Assembly (NCBI RefSeq): GCF_028550415.1
Contig: NZ_JAQQKX010000012.1
Coordinates: forward strand, 92,754-156,753
Direction of reading: 5' to 3'
Length of the DNA stretch: 64,000 nucleotides
Source: Asticcacaulis aquaticus
GTDB lineage: Bacteria > Pseudomonadota > Alphaproteobacteria > Caulobacterales > Caulobacteraceae
The translations under genes and the position numbers were made by a program. Of the stretch, positions 53,473 through 63,882 are shown piece after piece (position 1 is the first letter of the stretch; each line of letters begins with the position of its first letter). The notes beneath the pieces are model-generated. The model worked only from the letters and a program-made list of their open reading frames with translations. It was not told the DNA's origin and searched no databases.

Positions 53473-56087
53473 CAGGGCAACCCGATATATCCGTCGTGAT
53501 CGAACAGGGACCGTTGGCGATCCTCCTCATCCGACTTCGACTTCTGCTGGGCCGCCGCGGCGTCTGAAGGGGAACCTTCCGATCGTGCGCCTTCCTCGAC
53601 CGCAGGTCTGGTATCGAGTTCCGGATCTGGCACTTCCCGCTTGGCCTCGGTGGCATCCGGCGCCAGCAGACCTTCGGCTATGCTCGCCCGTTTTTCGGGG
53701 TTTTGCGCGTCGAAACCTTCGTCCGTATGTGCCGTACCGCTACTGACGGATTGCGCGGCCGGGTTCGATATGCTTTGGGCGGATGACAGGTCCTGCGCGC
53801 TGATCTCCCGATTGTCCGCGCCCTGCCCTTCCGCCTTTATCCGGTCGAGGAGCGCATAGAGCTTGGAACTGGACCGGTCCTTCTTCATGAATTCGTCGAT
53901 CGGATCGGGCCCGACGCGAGGTACGAAACCTTCCGTGTCGGTTGATCGGTCGCGGTAGCGAAACTTGACCGGCGCGACCGGGAACGGTCGGCCTTCGCGA
54001 ACATTCGAGACCCGAAGCACACCCTGGAACATGGGAAAGTTCATGATCTCTTCGGGCATGAAGACGAACTCGGTCTGCTCCTTGGTATTCAGCGAGACCC
54101 CGTCGCGTAGCTGGTGGGCACCATAGGAGGTATTTTCCTGCGTCCGGCTCACTTCCCGCTGGCCTATCTGCTCAGCCATAAAGCGCGCCGTGTCCGGGTC
54201 CTGACAGCGCAGGATCAGCTTGGTCGCAAGCTGGCCGATGATGGTCTGGGCCTTTTTGTCGCCGTAGATGTCATCGAGCTGCGAGACCTGCTGCATGCCC
54301 ATGATCATCGATCCACCGTACTTGCGCAGGCGCGCCGGGGCATCGGCGAGGATCTCGACCTTACCCAACGAATGGAACTCGTCGAGAATGATGTGGGTGA
54401 TCTTCTTCGACTGCGCCGGGGTGCGGGTGAACAGGGTTGTGATGGCAATCGACGACCAGTGCGCAATCAGCGGGCTGAGCGAGGCTTCCAGATGCTGGGG
54501 CCGGGACAGGAACAGCAAGCCATGGGTCTGCGGACTGTTGATCCATTCGGAAATCGAGAAGTCTTCGCGGCCGTTCAGCAGGTGCATCATCCGGGTGATG
54601 CCGTTGACGATAACCGAGCGTAGCGACTCCGAGCGCAGGCCTTCTTTTTCCCCAAGGGTACGCTCGGCCGGGGTGTTCTTCAGGAAGTAATGCAGGGTTT
54701 CGAAGTCGCCGATGATGAGCCATATCAGCTCCTCGATGGTCGGCTTCTCATTGAAATGCTGGCGTTTGATGACACCGAGTTTATAGCCGGCGTTGCAGTA
54801 GATCTGGCGCGACGCCAGCGTCCAATAGGGGTCCTGGCTGCCTTTCGACAGCGGGAAAAGGTCGGCGGCGGCCTGCTCCCACGAGGCATAGTCGGCGAGA
54901 TCGTTGAAGGGCGACCAACTGCTGGTGCGGCTGTCGAACGGATTGAGGATAACGTCACGCCCTTCCTTGTAGTGGGCGCGAATATATTCCAGTTCCGGAT
55001 CGTAAATGATGGCGCATTCACGCCGCCGGTTGATGGATTCGATAAGGCCGTGGATGGCCTGCGACTTGCCAGAGCCAGGCGAACCGACGACGAGGGAGTG
55101 CTGATACAGCGAGTTTATCGGCAACTCGACACCGACGATACGGTGATGCTCATAGTCGCTAAACCGCTCATATATGTCGGCGAGACCGGCGGCGCGCGCA
55201 CGTACCGTGAGATCGCGGACAATATCCGCATCGGACTTGGCCAGCGTGCCAGACACCCAGTTCGGCAGGTCGATGGCCCGGTAATATCGCAACGCCTGAC
55301 CGTACAGCGCCCCACTTGCGCCACCGGCATAGGGGATGAGGGCGGTGCCGGTCGATGGCGCCGGCAGTGCCAGCAATGGCCGTGACGGTTGAAGACGACG
55401 GCGCAGGATGGCGAACGTATCCGAGGGCCTTTCGATGATGCTTTTTAGGACATACAGGGCGTCGCGCCAGCCCGCTTTGAACCCGGTCTCCAGATGCTTT
55501 TCGATCGGCGGCGCCGGGTTTCCAACGATGGCTTCAATGGCCTTTCGATTGAGCTTACGGATTTCATCGGCGTTGAACTTCTGGATTTGCTGACGCAGGG
55601 AAGCGACCGATGCGATGGTCTGGCCGCGCAGTTCCTTGTCCTCCAGCTTCTGCTGCCCCTGACGGATGAAGAGGATGGTTGCGAGCGCCAGAAGGGCTGC
55701 CGCGCCGGCGAAGAAGAGGAGGGTCGCATAGAAGATCAGCTCGCCGTACCGATCCAGAACGCCCGCCACATAGGGCAGGCTTTCATAATCGGAAACGGAC
55801 ACGACCAGCGACGTGCCGTCGGGCTGTTTGACCGTGACCTGTTGCGGCAATGGACTGCCAAAGAACCGGCAAAGCTGCGCAACAATCGCAAGTCCTCCGT
55901 ACAGCTGTTCGTCGTCCGTGGCGTGCTTGTTGACGCTGTAGATGCAGAACACGCCCCACAGGGCGAGCATGATCAGGAATTTCTTGGCAATCTCCCAGAC
56001 CATTTCGACGGTGTGGGATACGGTCTGACCGCCGCGCAACCAGGCGGCACCGGTCGTTCGTTCGGGACGGGGCTTCTGTTCGGACAT
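53472..56087 (-). CDS. TraD/TrwB-type conjugative coupling protein
   Basis: 871 residues. Two membrane spans (about 33-50 and 115-138) are followed by a RecA-like ATPase with Walker A VVGSPGSGKS (about 332-340) and a Walker B ILDEFHSLG. The end is a long, acidic and polar tail (about 745-871). It links the relaxosome to a type IV secretion channel. No channel (VirB) genes are in the window. It lies 18 bases after the RHH gene. Confidence 0.95.
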   Translation of the reverse strand: MSEQKPRPERTTGAAWLRGGQTVSHTVEMVWEIAKKFLIMLALWGVFCIYSVNKHATDDEQLYGGLAIVAQLCRFFGSPLPQQVTVKQPDGTSLVVSVSDYESLPYVAGVLDRYGELIFYATLLFFAGAAALLALATILFIRQGQQKLEDKELRGQTIASVASLRQQIQKFNADEIRKLNRKAIEAIVGNPAPPIEKHLETGFKAGWRDALYVLKSIIERPSDTFAILRRRLQPSRPLLALPAPSTGTALIPYAGGASGALYGQALRYYRAIDLPNWVSGTLAKSDADIVRDLTVRARAAGLADIYERFSDYEHHRIVGVELPINSLYQHSLVVGSPGSGKSQAIHGLIESINRRRECAIIYDPELEYIRAHYKEGRDVILNPFDSRTSSWSPFNDLADYASWEQAAADLFPLSKGSQDPYWTLASRQIYCNAGYKLGVIKRQHFNEKPTIEELIWLIIGDFETLHYFLKNTPAERTLGEKEGLRSESLRSVIVNGITRMMHLLNGREDFSISEWINSPQTHGLLFLSRPQHLEASLSPLIAHWSSIAITTLFTRTPAQSKKITHIILDEFHSLGKVEILADAPARLRKYGGSMIMGMQQVSQLDDIYGDKKAQTIIGQLATKLILRCQDPDTARFMAEQIGQREVSRTQENTSYGAHQLRDGVSLNTKEQTEFVFMPEEIMNFPMFQGVLRVSNVREGRPFPVAPVKFRYRDRSTDTEGFVPRVGPDPIDEFMKKDRSSSKLYALLDRIKAEGQGADNREISAQDLSSAQSISNPAAQSVSSGTAHTDEGFDAQNPEKRASIAEGLLAPDATEAKREVPDPELDTRPAVEEGARSEGSPSDAAAAQQKSKSDEEDRQRSLFDHDGYIGLP

Positions 56088-56105
56088 AATGGCTTCCCTC
56101 CCTGC

Positions 56106-56507
56106 TCAAGCCGCTTCGTCGGCGTCGACATAGGCTTCGAGGAGCCGGGCGAATTCGAGCACGAAGCCGTCCTGGGCCGTCTCGATGCGGGCGCGCACCT
56201 CGTCGGGAACGGCAGGCGTCGATCCGAAGGTCGAGGTGAAGGTGCCGGTTATCCGATCAAGCCGGCCGCGCAGGTCATCCGGGGGCAGGAGCTTGGTCGC
56301 GATCTGCAGGGCCATGGATGCGCCGATATAGGCGTAGCGGGCCGACTGATGCAGAAGATAGTCGCGCGCCTCGACGGTGTGCTTCTCGAGGGCATTCTGG
56401 ATGAGGTAGCGGATAGGGACGCCGGATTGCTCGGACTGGGCGACGAGCTTGGCGTAGGTTTCCTCGCGGATATAGACGCGAAGTTCCTTGATATTTTCCC
56501 GGGGCAT
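56106..56507 (-). CDS. ribbon-helix-helix relaxosome accessory protein (TrwA/TraY-like)
   Basis: 133 residues. An N-terminal RHH fold (IKELRVYIREETYAKLVAQSEQSGVPIRYLIQNALEKH) is followed by a helical tail. Its position directly after the putative oriT and before the coupling protein is that of TrwA. It would bind oriT and repress its own operon. Confidence 0.82.
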   Translation of the reverse strand: MPRENIKELRVYIREETYAKLVAQSEQSGVPIRYLIQNALEKHTVEARDYLLHQSARYAYIGASMALQIATKLLPPDDLRGRLDRITGTFTSTFGSTPAVPDEVRARIETAQDGFVLEFARLLEAYVDADEAA

Positions 56508-57102
56508 GACGGGGCCGTCCTTGAGACAGCTGACAGATTGTCAGCAAACGGCCACGGTCTAAGGTACTGAATAGGCTATAGAATCCGTCCAAAAATGGCA
56601 AGAAAATTCGGATACGACACTTTGTCGTACGCCACCCCCCTCATAAGCCATTGATTTCGCGCAAAATACTTATCCACAACCGTGCGTCAGGTGTACATAC
56701 TTTTTTCGAGTATTTGGAGCCTGTTTTGGGGGCACGGTTCAGAGTCATTTTTTCCGCTCTAACGCTTGAGAAATAGGGATTTGCAAGAGTTTCACTCCAG
56801 CTGGAATACAAAAGCATCACGAGATGGAGCGTGTCAATATTCCCCGTTTGTTCCCCGCTGGCGACAGTATGGCCGCATTTTGAGTGCGAAACGCTTGGCG
56901 AACCTAGATGTTAGAGCCCGGCTTTATTCGAAGCCGTAGGCTTTTAATTGCGGCGGACCAGCTCCATTAGGCGCTCATTCAGCAGCCTACCCCGTATGGC
57001 AACCCTACGTAGTTGATCGCACACGCCAAGCGCGTTACCGTAAACCTCGAGGGGTGGGTTTGCGAATTGGCGTCGTAACTCACGGACAAGAGAAACGTGA
57101 GC
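56508..57102. other. probable oriT/regulatory region of the mobilisation genes
   Basis: No gene supported. Features: inverted repeat GCTGACA-GAT-TGTCAGC at 56529-56545; on the minus strand TCTATAGCC (56574-56582), identical to the core around the R388 nic site; inverted repeat TACGACA-CTT-TGTCGTA at 56613-56629 on the 5' side of that core; a perfect DnaA box TTATCCACA at 56670-56678. The right part (about 56960-57100) holds a minus-strand stretch with a protein-like reading but no start. Confidence 0.6.
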
Positions 57103-59403
57103 ATGGCCATCATTAGTCGAATTAAAACTCTGAAGGGCGTTGGTATCCTAGCCGACAAAACAGCAAAAGATTTGGGTGCGGAGTTTCTACGCTACAATCT
57201 TGTTTACGGCTTCAATGGATCGGGAAAGAGCACGTTATCGCGGGTATTTGCGTGCCTAGAGGCTGGCGAGCACAATGAGGCGTTGCCAGACCAATGCGCG
57301 TTCGAGATTGAGATGGATAACTCGCAAACCTACAGCTCTCCAAAGAAGCTCGGAGGTCTTGAGAACCGGATTTGCGTGTTCAACGTGGATTTTGTAGATC
57401 GGAACTTGCAATGGGGTGTAGGTCGGGCCAACTCCATTTTCTATATCAGCAAACAACAAGCTGATCTCGCTGGCGAGTTGCAGGCCGCTATAGACTCCGT
57501 GCCCGCTGGCGCTGCTGCAAAAGAGGCCCAGTCCAAGGTAGTCAGCACCACTGAAAAGGCGGTTAAAAGCTATCGTACAGAGCGGGCGAAGCTCGTTTCG
57601 AGCTCACTGCATCTGGGAAACAGGCGCTACGAAGCTGGCCAGTTGCAAAGTGACTACGAAAAACTACCGACCGGGCCTGAATCAGTGCTTGGGAGTGACG
57701 AACTTGAAGCATTGATAGAAATAGCGCGATTGACGGCACCAGCGCCTACCTTACCGAACCTCGCTTTCGATCCATTGCAGGTGCTATTCCAAATCGAACG
57801 GGCACGCGCTTTTGGGAAACTCAGTATTGGACAGGTGGTGCTTGATGAACTCGAAAGCCATCCGGCAATGGTGCGATGGATTAAGGAGGGGTATGACTAC
57901 CACGTTTCAAACGCGCTAGATAACTGCCTTCTGTGTGGAAACTCGTTCAGCGTCGCACGCAAAGAAACGCTGGCGGCTGCGTTGGATGAGAAAATTTCTT
58001 CCCTGATGGGACAACTGAACGACGCCCACCTAGCGGTCCGAACCATACTTGAGGGTGCAATTTCGCACCCGAAAGAGTGGCCAACCCTCGTTGAGCTAGA
58101 CCCCTCACTGCAGGCTAGTTACGTGCAAGCGTTGAATGACCTAACGGTGAACTTCCAAAACACCGTCACGCATCTACGCGAGGCTGAGCGGATCATACAG
58201 GTCCGTTTAGCGCAGCCCACGTCGCCAGTCGAATTCACGCTACCAGACGAATCCGAGTTGACCGCACTGTTCGAAGAATTAGCCGCGTCCTTAACAGCGG
58301 TGAACAACCTTATCGACGAGCATAATACAGCCACAGCTAATTTCGCAAAGCGTCAGGAGGAAGCACGAGAGAATATCCGAAAGCATTTCCTCGCGGAAGG
58401 TAAAGCTGATTACGTAGCGTTGGTATCTGCGCACAGCGATGCGGAGCGGACGTTGGACCAGATCGACGAAAGCAATTCTGAAACTCAAAGGAAAATTCGA
58501 GAACTAAGCGCAAAAGTGAAGTCGCATGGATTGGCTGCCGAGCAAATTACGAGCTTGATGCGAACTTACCTAGGGCACGGTGAATTAGCCATCGTAGCCG
58601 TGGCCGATGGATACGAATTGCATCGCCATGGGAAACTTGTGCGAGGGCAACCAAGTGAAGGCGAAAAAACCGCCATAGCACTGTGCTATTTCCTCTCTAC
58701 GCTTGAGGCGGATGGCAGGTCTCTCAAAGAGCTAATCGTTGTAATTGACGACCCAATATCTAGCCTAGATACGAAGGCGATGAATTATGCCTGTGCGCTG
58801 ATCCGAAACCGTCTATCGGACGTCCGACAACTTTTTATACTCACCCACAATCCGCACTGCATGAACGAATTTAAAAAGGCTTGGCGCAATTGGTCTAAAG
58901 CCGAGAACGATAAACCTGCGAAGGCTAAGCTGCTGTTTATGGACGTGCGGATGCCCGCTACATCCGGCCTCCGCACTGCGTCTATAATTGAAATGCCAAG
59001 TCAATTACGCGGCTATGACTCCGAGTACCATTTTCTTTATTCCAAGATGCTTGAATTCGAGGCGGTCGGCGAAGGCCACTCTGAGTATTGGTTCATGATG
59101 CCAAACGCAATACGCCGTGTTCTCGAAATTTTTCTAGCGTTTAAGGTTCCGGGTAGCCACCCGATCTCACAAAAACTGGATGCTCTAGCGAAAAGGCTCG
59201 GCGAATTCGACAAAGCTCGGATCATTGCGCTTGAACGCCTGACACAGGTCGAGTCGCATTCTGACAGCCTTGACGACCTGATAACCCACTCGGCGATGAC
59301 AGTGGAGGAAACACGGGACGCCAATGCCGCACTTCTCGCTCTCGTGTTAGCCGCAGATGCCGAACACGCAACTGCGATGCGCAGCCAGTGCAGGCCTACC
59401 TAG
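57103..59403 (+). CDS. RloC/PrrC-like AAA ATPase, possible anticodon nuclease
   Basis: 766 residues from the ATG at 57103 (a GTG at 57097 adds two). An ABC-type ATPase is split by a coiled coil: Walker A GFNGSGKST (36-44), signature-like PSEGEKTAIAL (about 517) and Walker B VVIDDPISSLD (D549, D550). In the coiled coil, CLLCG (C275, C278) fits a zinc hook as in RloC. After the ATPase, R671-x3-E675 in RRVLEIFLAFK and H719 (ESHSD) match the spacing style of the PrrC Arg-Glu-His nuclease triad. Anticodon nucleases cleave tRNA when phage disturb a linked restriction system, and a restriction-modification gene follows directly. The nuclease role is inferred. Confidence 0.72.
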   Translation: MAIISRIKTLKGVGILADKTAKDLGAEFLRYNLVYGFNGSGKSTLSRVFACLEAGEHNEALPDQCAFEIEMDNSQTYSSPKKLGGLENRICVFNVDFVDRNLQWGVGRANSIFYISKQQADLAGELQAAIDSVPAGAAAKEAQSKVVSTTEKAVKSYRTERAKLVSSSLHLGNRRYEAGQLQSDYEKLPTGPESVLGSDELEALIEIARLTAPAPTLPNLAFDPLQVLFQIERARAFGKLSIGQVVLDELESHPAMVRWIKEGYDYHVSNALDNCLLCGNSFSVARKETLAAALDEKISSLMGQLNDAHLAVRTILEGAISHPKEWPTLVELDPSLQASYVQALNDLTVNFQNTVTHLREAERIIQVRLAQPTSPVEFTLPDESELTALFEELAASLTAVNNLIDEHNTATANFAKRQEEARENIRKHFLAEGKADYVALVSAHSDAERTLDQIDESNSETQRKIRELSAKVKSHGLAAEQITSLMRTYLGHGELAIVAVADGYELHRHGKLVRGQPSEGEKTAIALCYFLSTLEADGRSLKELIVVIDDPISSLDTKAMNYACALIRNRLSDVRQLFILTHNPHCMNEFKKAWRNWSKAENDKPAKAKLLFMDVRMPATSGLRTASIIEMPSQLRGYDSEYHFLYSKMLEFEAVGEGHSEYWFMMPNAIRRVLEIFLAFKVPGSHPISQKLDALAKRLGEFDKARIIALERLTQVESHSDSLDDLITHSAMTVEETRDANAALLALVLAADAEHATAMRSQCRPT

Positions 59404-59504
59404 CATTCGATAACTGCGGACAAAGCTGAAAAAACACACCTGCGGCCTTATCCTCATACCATAGTGATGGTAGGCTCTAACACAAACACAGTTCGAGACA
59501 ATTA

Positions 59505-62500
59505 ATGAAGTCTGAGTTAGTCCACGAGATTCAGCGCTTTCGTAACGACGTCAGCCGGGCAAACAACGAATCTGCCAAAATATCACTCCTCACAAGCCTA
59601 CTGACGCGGCTATTCGACGGCGACGACGCCGGCGAGATCATTAGGCAGTTCTCGTTAGGGACTGAAAAGGCGATTTTAAATGTTCATAGGGCGGGAAAAC
59701 TGTCACAACGGGGGCGCGCCGATACTCAGTACCAGCGGATAATCATTGAGTTTGAAAAAGATCTGAAACTGACGGAGAGGCATGCGAAGGACCAGCTTGC
59801 CGACTACCTATCCGGTATTTGGAATAGCGGCGAGGTCTACAATTATACCCTTATCTCATCAGATTGTTCCACTTGGATTGTATACTCCCCGGACTTATCG
59901 ACGGCCGAGAAACTAAAATCGGAGGGAGTAATATTTGCAAGCGATATAATACTTGAAGAGAAAGAGAGATTTGAGCTGAATGTCTCAAATTCGGAAGAAT
60001 TTTACTATTTTCTAGACGCTTATTTATTTAAGTCTGAAAAACAAAAGGCTAGCCTTGAAAATATTAGGCGGGATTTCGGCCAGACTTCTGATACCTTTAT
60101 CGAAGCGTACGGAGCAATGTACGCATATTTTCAGACTGTCAAAGACACTGGCGAAGTACAAGTAGCGTTTGAGCAATGGCAGCGCTTTTTAAGCATTGCC
60201 TATGGCTCTTTCGATGCGTCAGAACAGATATTCATCATACATTCGTATTTGAGCATTTTTGCAAAAATACTGGCATATGAGATTATTACCCAAGATGATC
60301 ACATCGACGATGCTGAGCTAAAGGGGATTATTAGAGGATCGATATTTACAACAAAAAATGTTGTAAACTTTACAGATAACGATTTTTTCCACTGGATAGG
60401 CTCTGATGCCGCGTTTGTGCCGCTCAAGAGAGCGTATAGAGCCCTTGTAGCAAAAATTGACGGCTACGACTTTAAGGATGTCGATGAGGACATCCTTAAA
60501 GGAGTATATCAAGAATTGATTGATCGCGATACTCGTCACCATCTTGGGGAGTACTACACTCCAGACTGGCTATGTGAGCGCGTTGTCGAAAACCTAGACC
60601 TGAAAAAATCAAGCAAGATAATGGACCCATCCTGCGGCAGCGGATCGTTTCTTCGTGCGACTATCGGTAGGTTAAAAAGAGAGTATCCAGATATTTCTGC
60701 CGACCAGCTGGCCGATCAGGTTTGCGGAATCGACATACACCCGCTGTCGGTTCTAGTCGCAAAAACTACTGTATTGCTCGCTCTGGGAGATAAAATTCAG
60801 GCCGCGACACGACCCATCGTATTGAATGTATTTTTGGCCGACACGCTCTTAACCCCGACAGGCTCAGTAAACCTTGACCTGTTCGGGGACGAATTTAAAC
60901 TTTGGATTGACCGCTCTCAGTACTCCATCAATACGAGCGTTTTCAACAATCCGGGCGCGTTTGACGCCGCCGTAAATATCGCCGAGGGCCTCGCGGACTT
61001 TACCAAAAATAGCCCCTCTTTGGATCAGAAGGCTTTCGCGTCTGCACTTGGGAAAAAAGTTCCGAACATTCCAAGCCATCTTATCAACAGCTTCTACAAT
61101 ATCTACATTGGACTCAAGACAGCCAAAGAAGAGAACAGAGATAGCATTTGGAAATTTATAATACAAAATTTGTACAAGCCTTGTTTTTATTATAGACAAT
61201 TTGACTTTATTGTAGGAAACCCGCCTTGGTTTACTTATAGTTCCATTGGAAATTCACAGTACCAGAACAGACTCCGGGAACTCGCTGCAGACCATAATCT
61301 CACTTCAAAAGTTGCAAACCTGCCCCACCTTGAGATCGCTGCTATTTTTCTGGCACACTGTACCAACTATTTCCTGCTCGACGGGGGAAAGCTGGCATTC
61401 GTGTTGCCTCGCAGCTTTTTCTCTGCGGATCATCATGACAATATCCGGTCCGGCAAAGCCCTCAATATGAAGATCATAGACCTATGGGATTTGGATGGAG
61501 TTTCACCCCTTTTCAATGTCCCTTCTTGCGTTCTGTTTACCGAACGACCTCGACCAAACTCGGATCGCAATTTACCGAAAAGCGGACGCAAGGGCAAAGA
61601 ATTCAAAGGACGCCTGAAAGCTCACAACTTGAACTGGGAGCAAACGAAGGATAAAATTAGCTTTACTCCACGGACTTACCACTATTCTAAATTAGGCCAA
61701 GTTTCGGCGTTCACAGAATTCAAGCTCAAACCGGACGCCAAGCAAAATCATTATAAGAAGCAATTTAAACAAGGCGCCACAGTTGTACCTAGAAATTTTT
61801 ACTTCGTGGATGTCACACAGGATTTTTCCGGACCGATTGGAAACAGGATACTTACTGTAAAAAGTTCGAAGAGCATGGAGAAGGATGCGAAAGCACCTTG
61901 GAAAAACTTACCTCCGTTTGAGGGCAGGATCGATACTAACTTCTTATTCCGAACTGCAATATCGCGAAATGTACTGCCGTATTACCTCCACAATCCCGAA
62001 CTGGTATTGCTTCCTGCGCGTATTGGAGAAGGTCGCAAGTTAGAGATGTTGTCCTCCGATGACATTTTTTCTTCTGGCGAGATTGACACCGCAAAGTGGT
62101 TTCGAAGCACTGAGGATGCTTGGAACAAGCTCAAGACGGAAAAAAATAAATCTATCACTGCGTCCGAGTGGGTGGACTATCATGGAAAACTAACTCAACA
62201 AGACATGAGCTGCAAGTATGTAGTTTTGTATACTTCTTCCGCGAAAGACGCAAATGCGTGCGTCGTTAGCAGGGATGATTTCGACTTAGAATTCATAGTT
62301 GAACATAAGACCTATGGTTACGGAACCAATGACGAAGACGAAGCAAACTATATATGCTCTTTTCTCAACGCCACTGAACCCAACAGATTAATAAAGGCAT
62401 TTCAAACTCGCGGATTATTTGGAGCGCGTGACGTTCATAAAAAGATACTCGAGGTTCCATTCCCAGCCTTCAAACGTTCCGACCCAGACCACATGTCGCT

Positions 62501-62675
62501 AGCTCTGCAAGGAAAAGCAGTGGCCAAAAAGGCCAGTCTGTTTTTCACCGAGAACCAGCTGCCGACGCACCTCGGCACACGTGATCTTGGCCAAGCAAGG
62601 GTGAAAGTGAGAAAGTTCTTAAAGTCGGAACTAGAAACCATAGACAAATTGATAAAGCGAATTGTTGAGGACTAA
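59505..62675 (+). CDS. type IIG restriction-modification enzyme (fused N6-adenine methyltransferase)
   Basis: 1056 residues. N-terminal nuclease-like part with D73...IIIEFEKDL (E82, E84, K85), close to a PD-(D/E)xK site. The methyltransferase core has motif I DPSCGSGSF (374-382) and motif IV NPPW (572-575), typical of N6-adenine methyltransferases. The C-terminal part (about 740-1056) would recognise the DNA target. Its codons are clearly A+T-richer than most of the window, a sign of recent transfer. It ends 10 bases before the convergent integrase stop. Confidence 0.88.
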   Translation: MKSELVHEIQRFRNDVSRANNESAKISLLTSLLTRLFDGDDAGEIIRQFSLGTEKAILNVHRAGKLSQRGRADTQYQRIIIEFEKDLKLTERHAKDQLADYLSGIWNSGEVYNYTLISSDCSTWIVYSPDLSTAEKLKSEGVIFASDIILEEKERFELNVSNSEEFYYFLDAYLFKSEKQKASLENIRRDFGQTSDTFIEAYGAMYAYFQTVKDTGEVQVAFEQWQRFLSIAYGSFDASEQIFIIHSYLSIFAKILAYEIITQDDHIDDAELKGIIRGSIFTTKNVVNFTDNDFFHWIGSDAAFVPLKRAYRALVAKIDGYDFKDVDEDILKGVYQELIDRDTRHHLGEYYTPDWLCERVVENLDLKKSSKIMDPSCGSGSFLRATIGRLKREYPDISADQLADQVCGIDIHPLSVLVAKTTVLLALGDKIQAATRPIVLNVFLADTLLTPTGSVNLDLFGDEFKLWIDRSQYSINTSVFNNPGAFDAAVNIAEGLADFTKNSPSLDQKAFASALGKKVPNIPSHLINSFYNIYIGLKTAKEENRDSIWKFIIQNLYKPCFYYRQFDFIVGNPPWFTYSSIGNSQYQNRLRELAADHNLTSKVANLPHLEIAAIFLAHCTNYFLLDGGKLAFVLPRSFFSADHHDNIRSGKALNMKIIDLWDLDGVSPLFNVPSCVLFTERPRPNSDRNLPKSGRKGKEFKGRLKAHNLNWEQTKDKISFTPRTYHYSKLGQVSAFTEFKLKPDAKQNHYKKQFKQGATVVPRNFYFVDVTQDFSGPIGNRILTVKSSKSMEKDAKAPWKNLPPFEGRIDTNFLFRTAISRNVLPYYLHNPELVLLPARIGEGRKLEMLSSDDIFSSGEIDTAKWFRSTEDAWNKLKTEKNKSITASEWVDYHGKLTQQDMSCKYVVLYTSSAKDANACVVSRDDFDLEFIVEHKTYGYGTNDEDEANYICSFLNATEPNRLIKAFQTRGLFGARDVHKKILEVPFPAFKRSDPDHMSLALQGKAVAKKASLFFTENQLPTHLGTRDLGQARVKVRKFLKSELETIDKLIKRIVED

Positions 62676-62685
62676 CGCCATGTTG

Positions 62686-63789
62686 CTAGCCGATTAGGTC
62701 ACTTATTTGTTGCGCAATGGAGGTGAGTTTCAAATCGTCGAAGTGTGTGTAGCGGGCAGTACTGGCCATCTTCGAGTGGCCTAGTAAGCACTGTATGGTG
62801 GGAAGTGGCAGCGTGTGTCTTGCTGCAAGACTGGCATAGGTGTGTCGCAAATCATGGAGCCTAAACCGGCCCAACGCGGCATCGCGACGCACAAGGTCCC
62901 AGTAGGTTTCCATTGGAACTGGCCGACCATCGCCCCGATTGAAGACCGGTGTCAGTGCTATCCCCCTCTTCAGACTTCGTAAAATAGCCGAGGCCTGAGA
63001 ACATAGCTGCACTGTACGCGGACCAGTTTTGCTGTCATCCAAGAGAATTCGCGCTCCGCGAACCTCTCCCCAAGTCAGCCCTACGATCTCTTCTCGTCGG
63101 CAACCGGTGAGCATGAGGACTTGAAGCGCCTTAGTCTGAATGGGGTATTCCTCCCTGTGCTTTTCCATCGCCTGGCCCAGACGTTTGAACTCGGCCTTTG
63201 ATAGGTAACGCCCCACCTTACGGCGGGGGTTCATCTTGACGCCTCGACAAGGGTTGCTTCCGTGTGGACGCAGCCCCCAGTCCTCGGCTTTGGACAGCGC
63301 TGCCTTTAAACGTTGAAAGACACGATTGGCAGCTCCCGGTGATCCCTTGCGTGTCGCGGCCCCCAGCCAACGCACAACGTCTTGACGGGTGATTTCCTCG
63401 ACGCCCATCCCTATAAAGGCGTCGTTCAGGTACAAGCGACGGTATCTGTCTTCTGTCACCTGCGTTGACGGCTTCCATAGTGGCCGCGCCACCAGCCAAT
63501 AATCTTGGAGGTAGTCCTGAAACAGCGGGGTGCGACGCGCGTGCAGGCGACTGTCGGCCAAATTGCCATCTGGGTCCGAGTAGTAGATGCAACGCCTTGC
63601 GATATCCAAGGCGTCCCTTTCACTGATGATGCTGGCATTGCCAATTGTGATGGTGCGGCGTCCGGTCGGCGTCGGGCATTCCACGATATAGACGCGACGA
63701 CCGCTGGTATATTCCCGCAGGCCAAAACCCGGCTGCATTTTCGACCATGTGACGGCGCGCGATGCTTTCGAGGTTGAATCAGGCTGCAT
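62686..63789 (-). CDS. tyrosine recombinase (phage-type integrase)
   Basis: 367 residues from the ATG at 63789; the frame is open to 63870 but the family start (PGFGLREYTSGRRVYIV) follows the inner ATG. A SAM-like core-binding part (about 90-180) is followed by the catalytic domain: arginine in GCRREEI, HDLRHT, GHSKMASTARY with the nucleophile Y347. It likely integrated the restriction island. No att site could be marked. Confidence 0.92.
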   Translation of the reverse strand: MQPDSTSKASRAVTWSKMQPGFGLREYTSGRRVYIVECPTPTGRRTITIGNASIISERDALDIARRCIYYSDPDGNLADSRLHARRTPLFQDYLQDYWLVARPLWKPSTQVTEDRYRRLYLNDAFIGMGVEEITRQDVVRWLGAATRKGSPGAANRVFQRLKAALSKAEDWGLRPHGSNPCRGVKMNPRRKVGRYLSKAEFKRLGQAMEKHREEYPIQTKALQVLMLTGCRREEIVGLTWGEVRGARILLDDSKTGPRTVQLCSQASAILRSLKRGIALTPVFNRGDGRPVPMETYWDLVRRDAALGRFRLHDLRHTYASLAARHTLPLPTIQCLLGHSKMASTARYTHFDDLKLTSIAQQISDLIG

Positions 63790-63882
63790 CTGAAAACCCC
63801 AGAAGCTCGACCACAGTCGCCCCAACGGTTTCCGCCGCGTCGTGAACGCACTGATCGTCGAGGTGGGCATAGCGCTGTGTTG

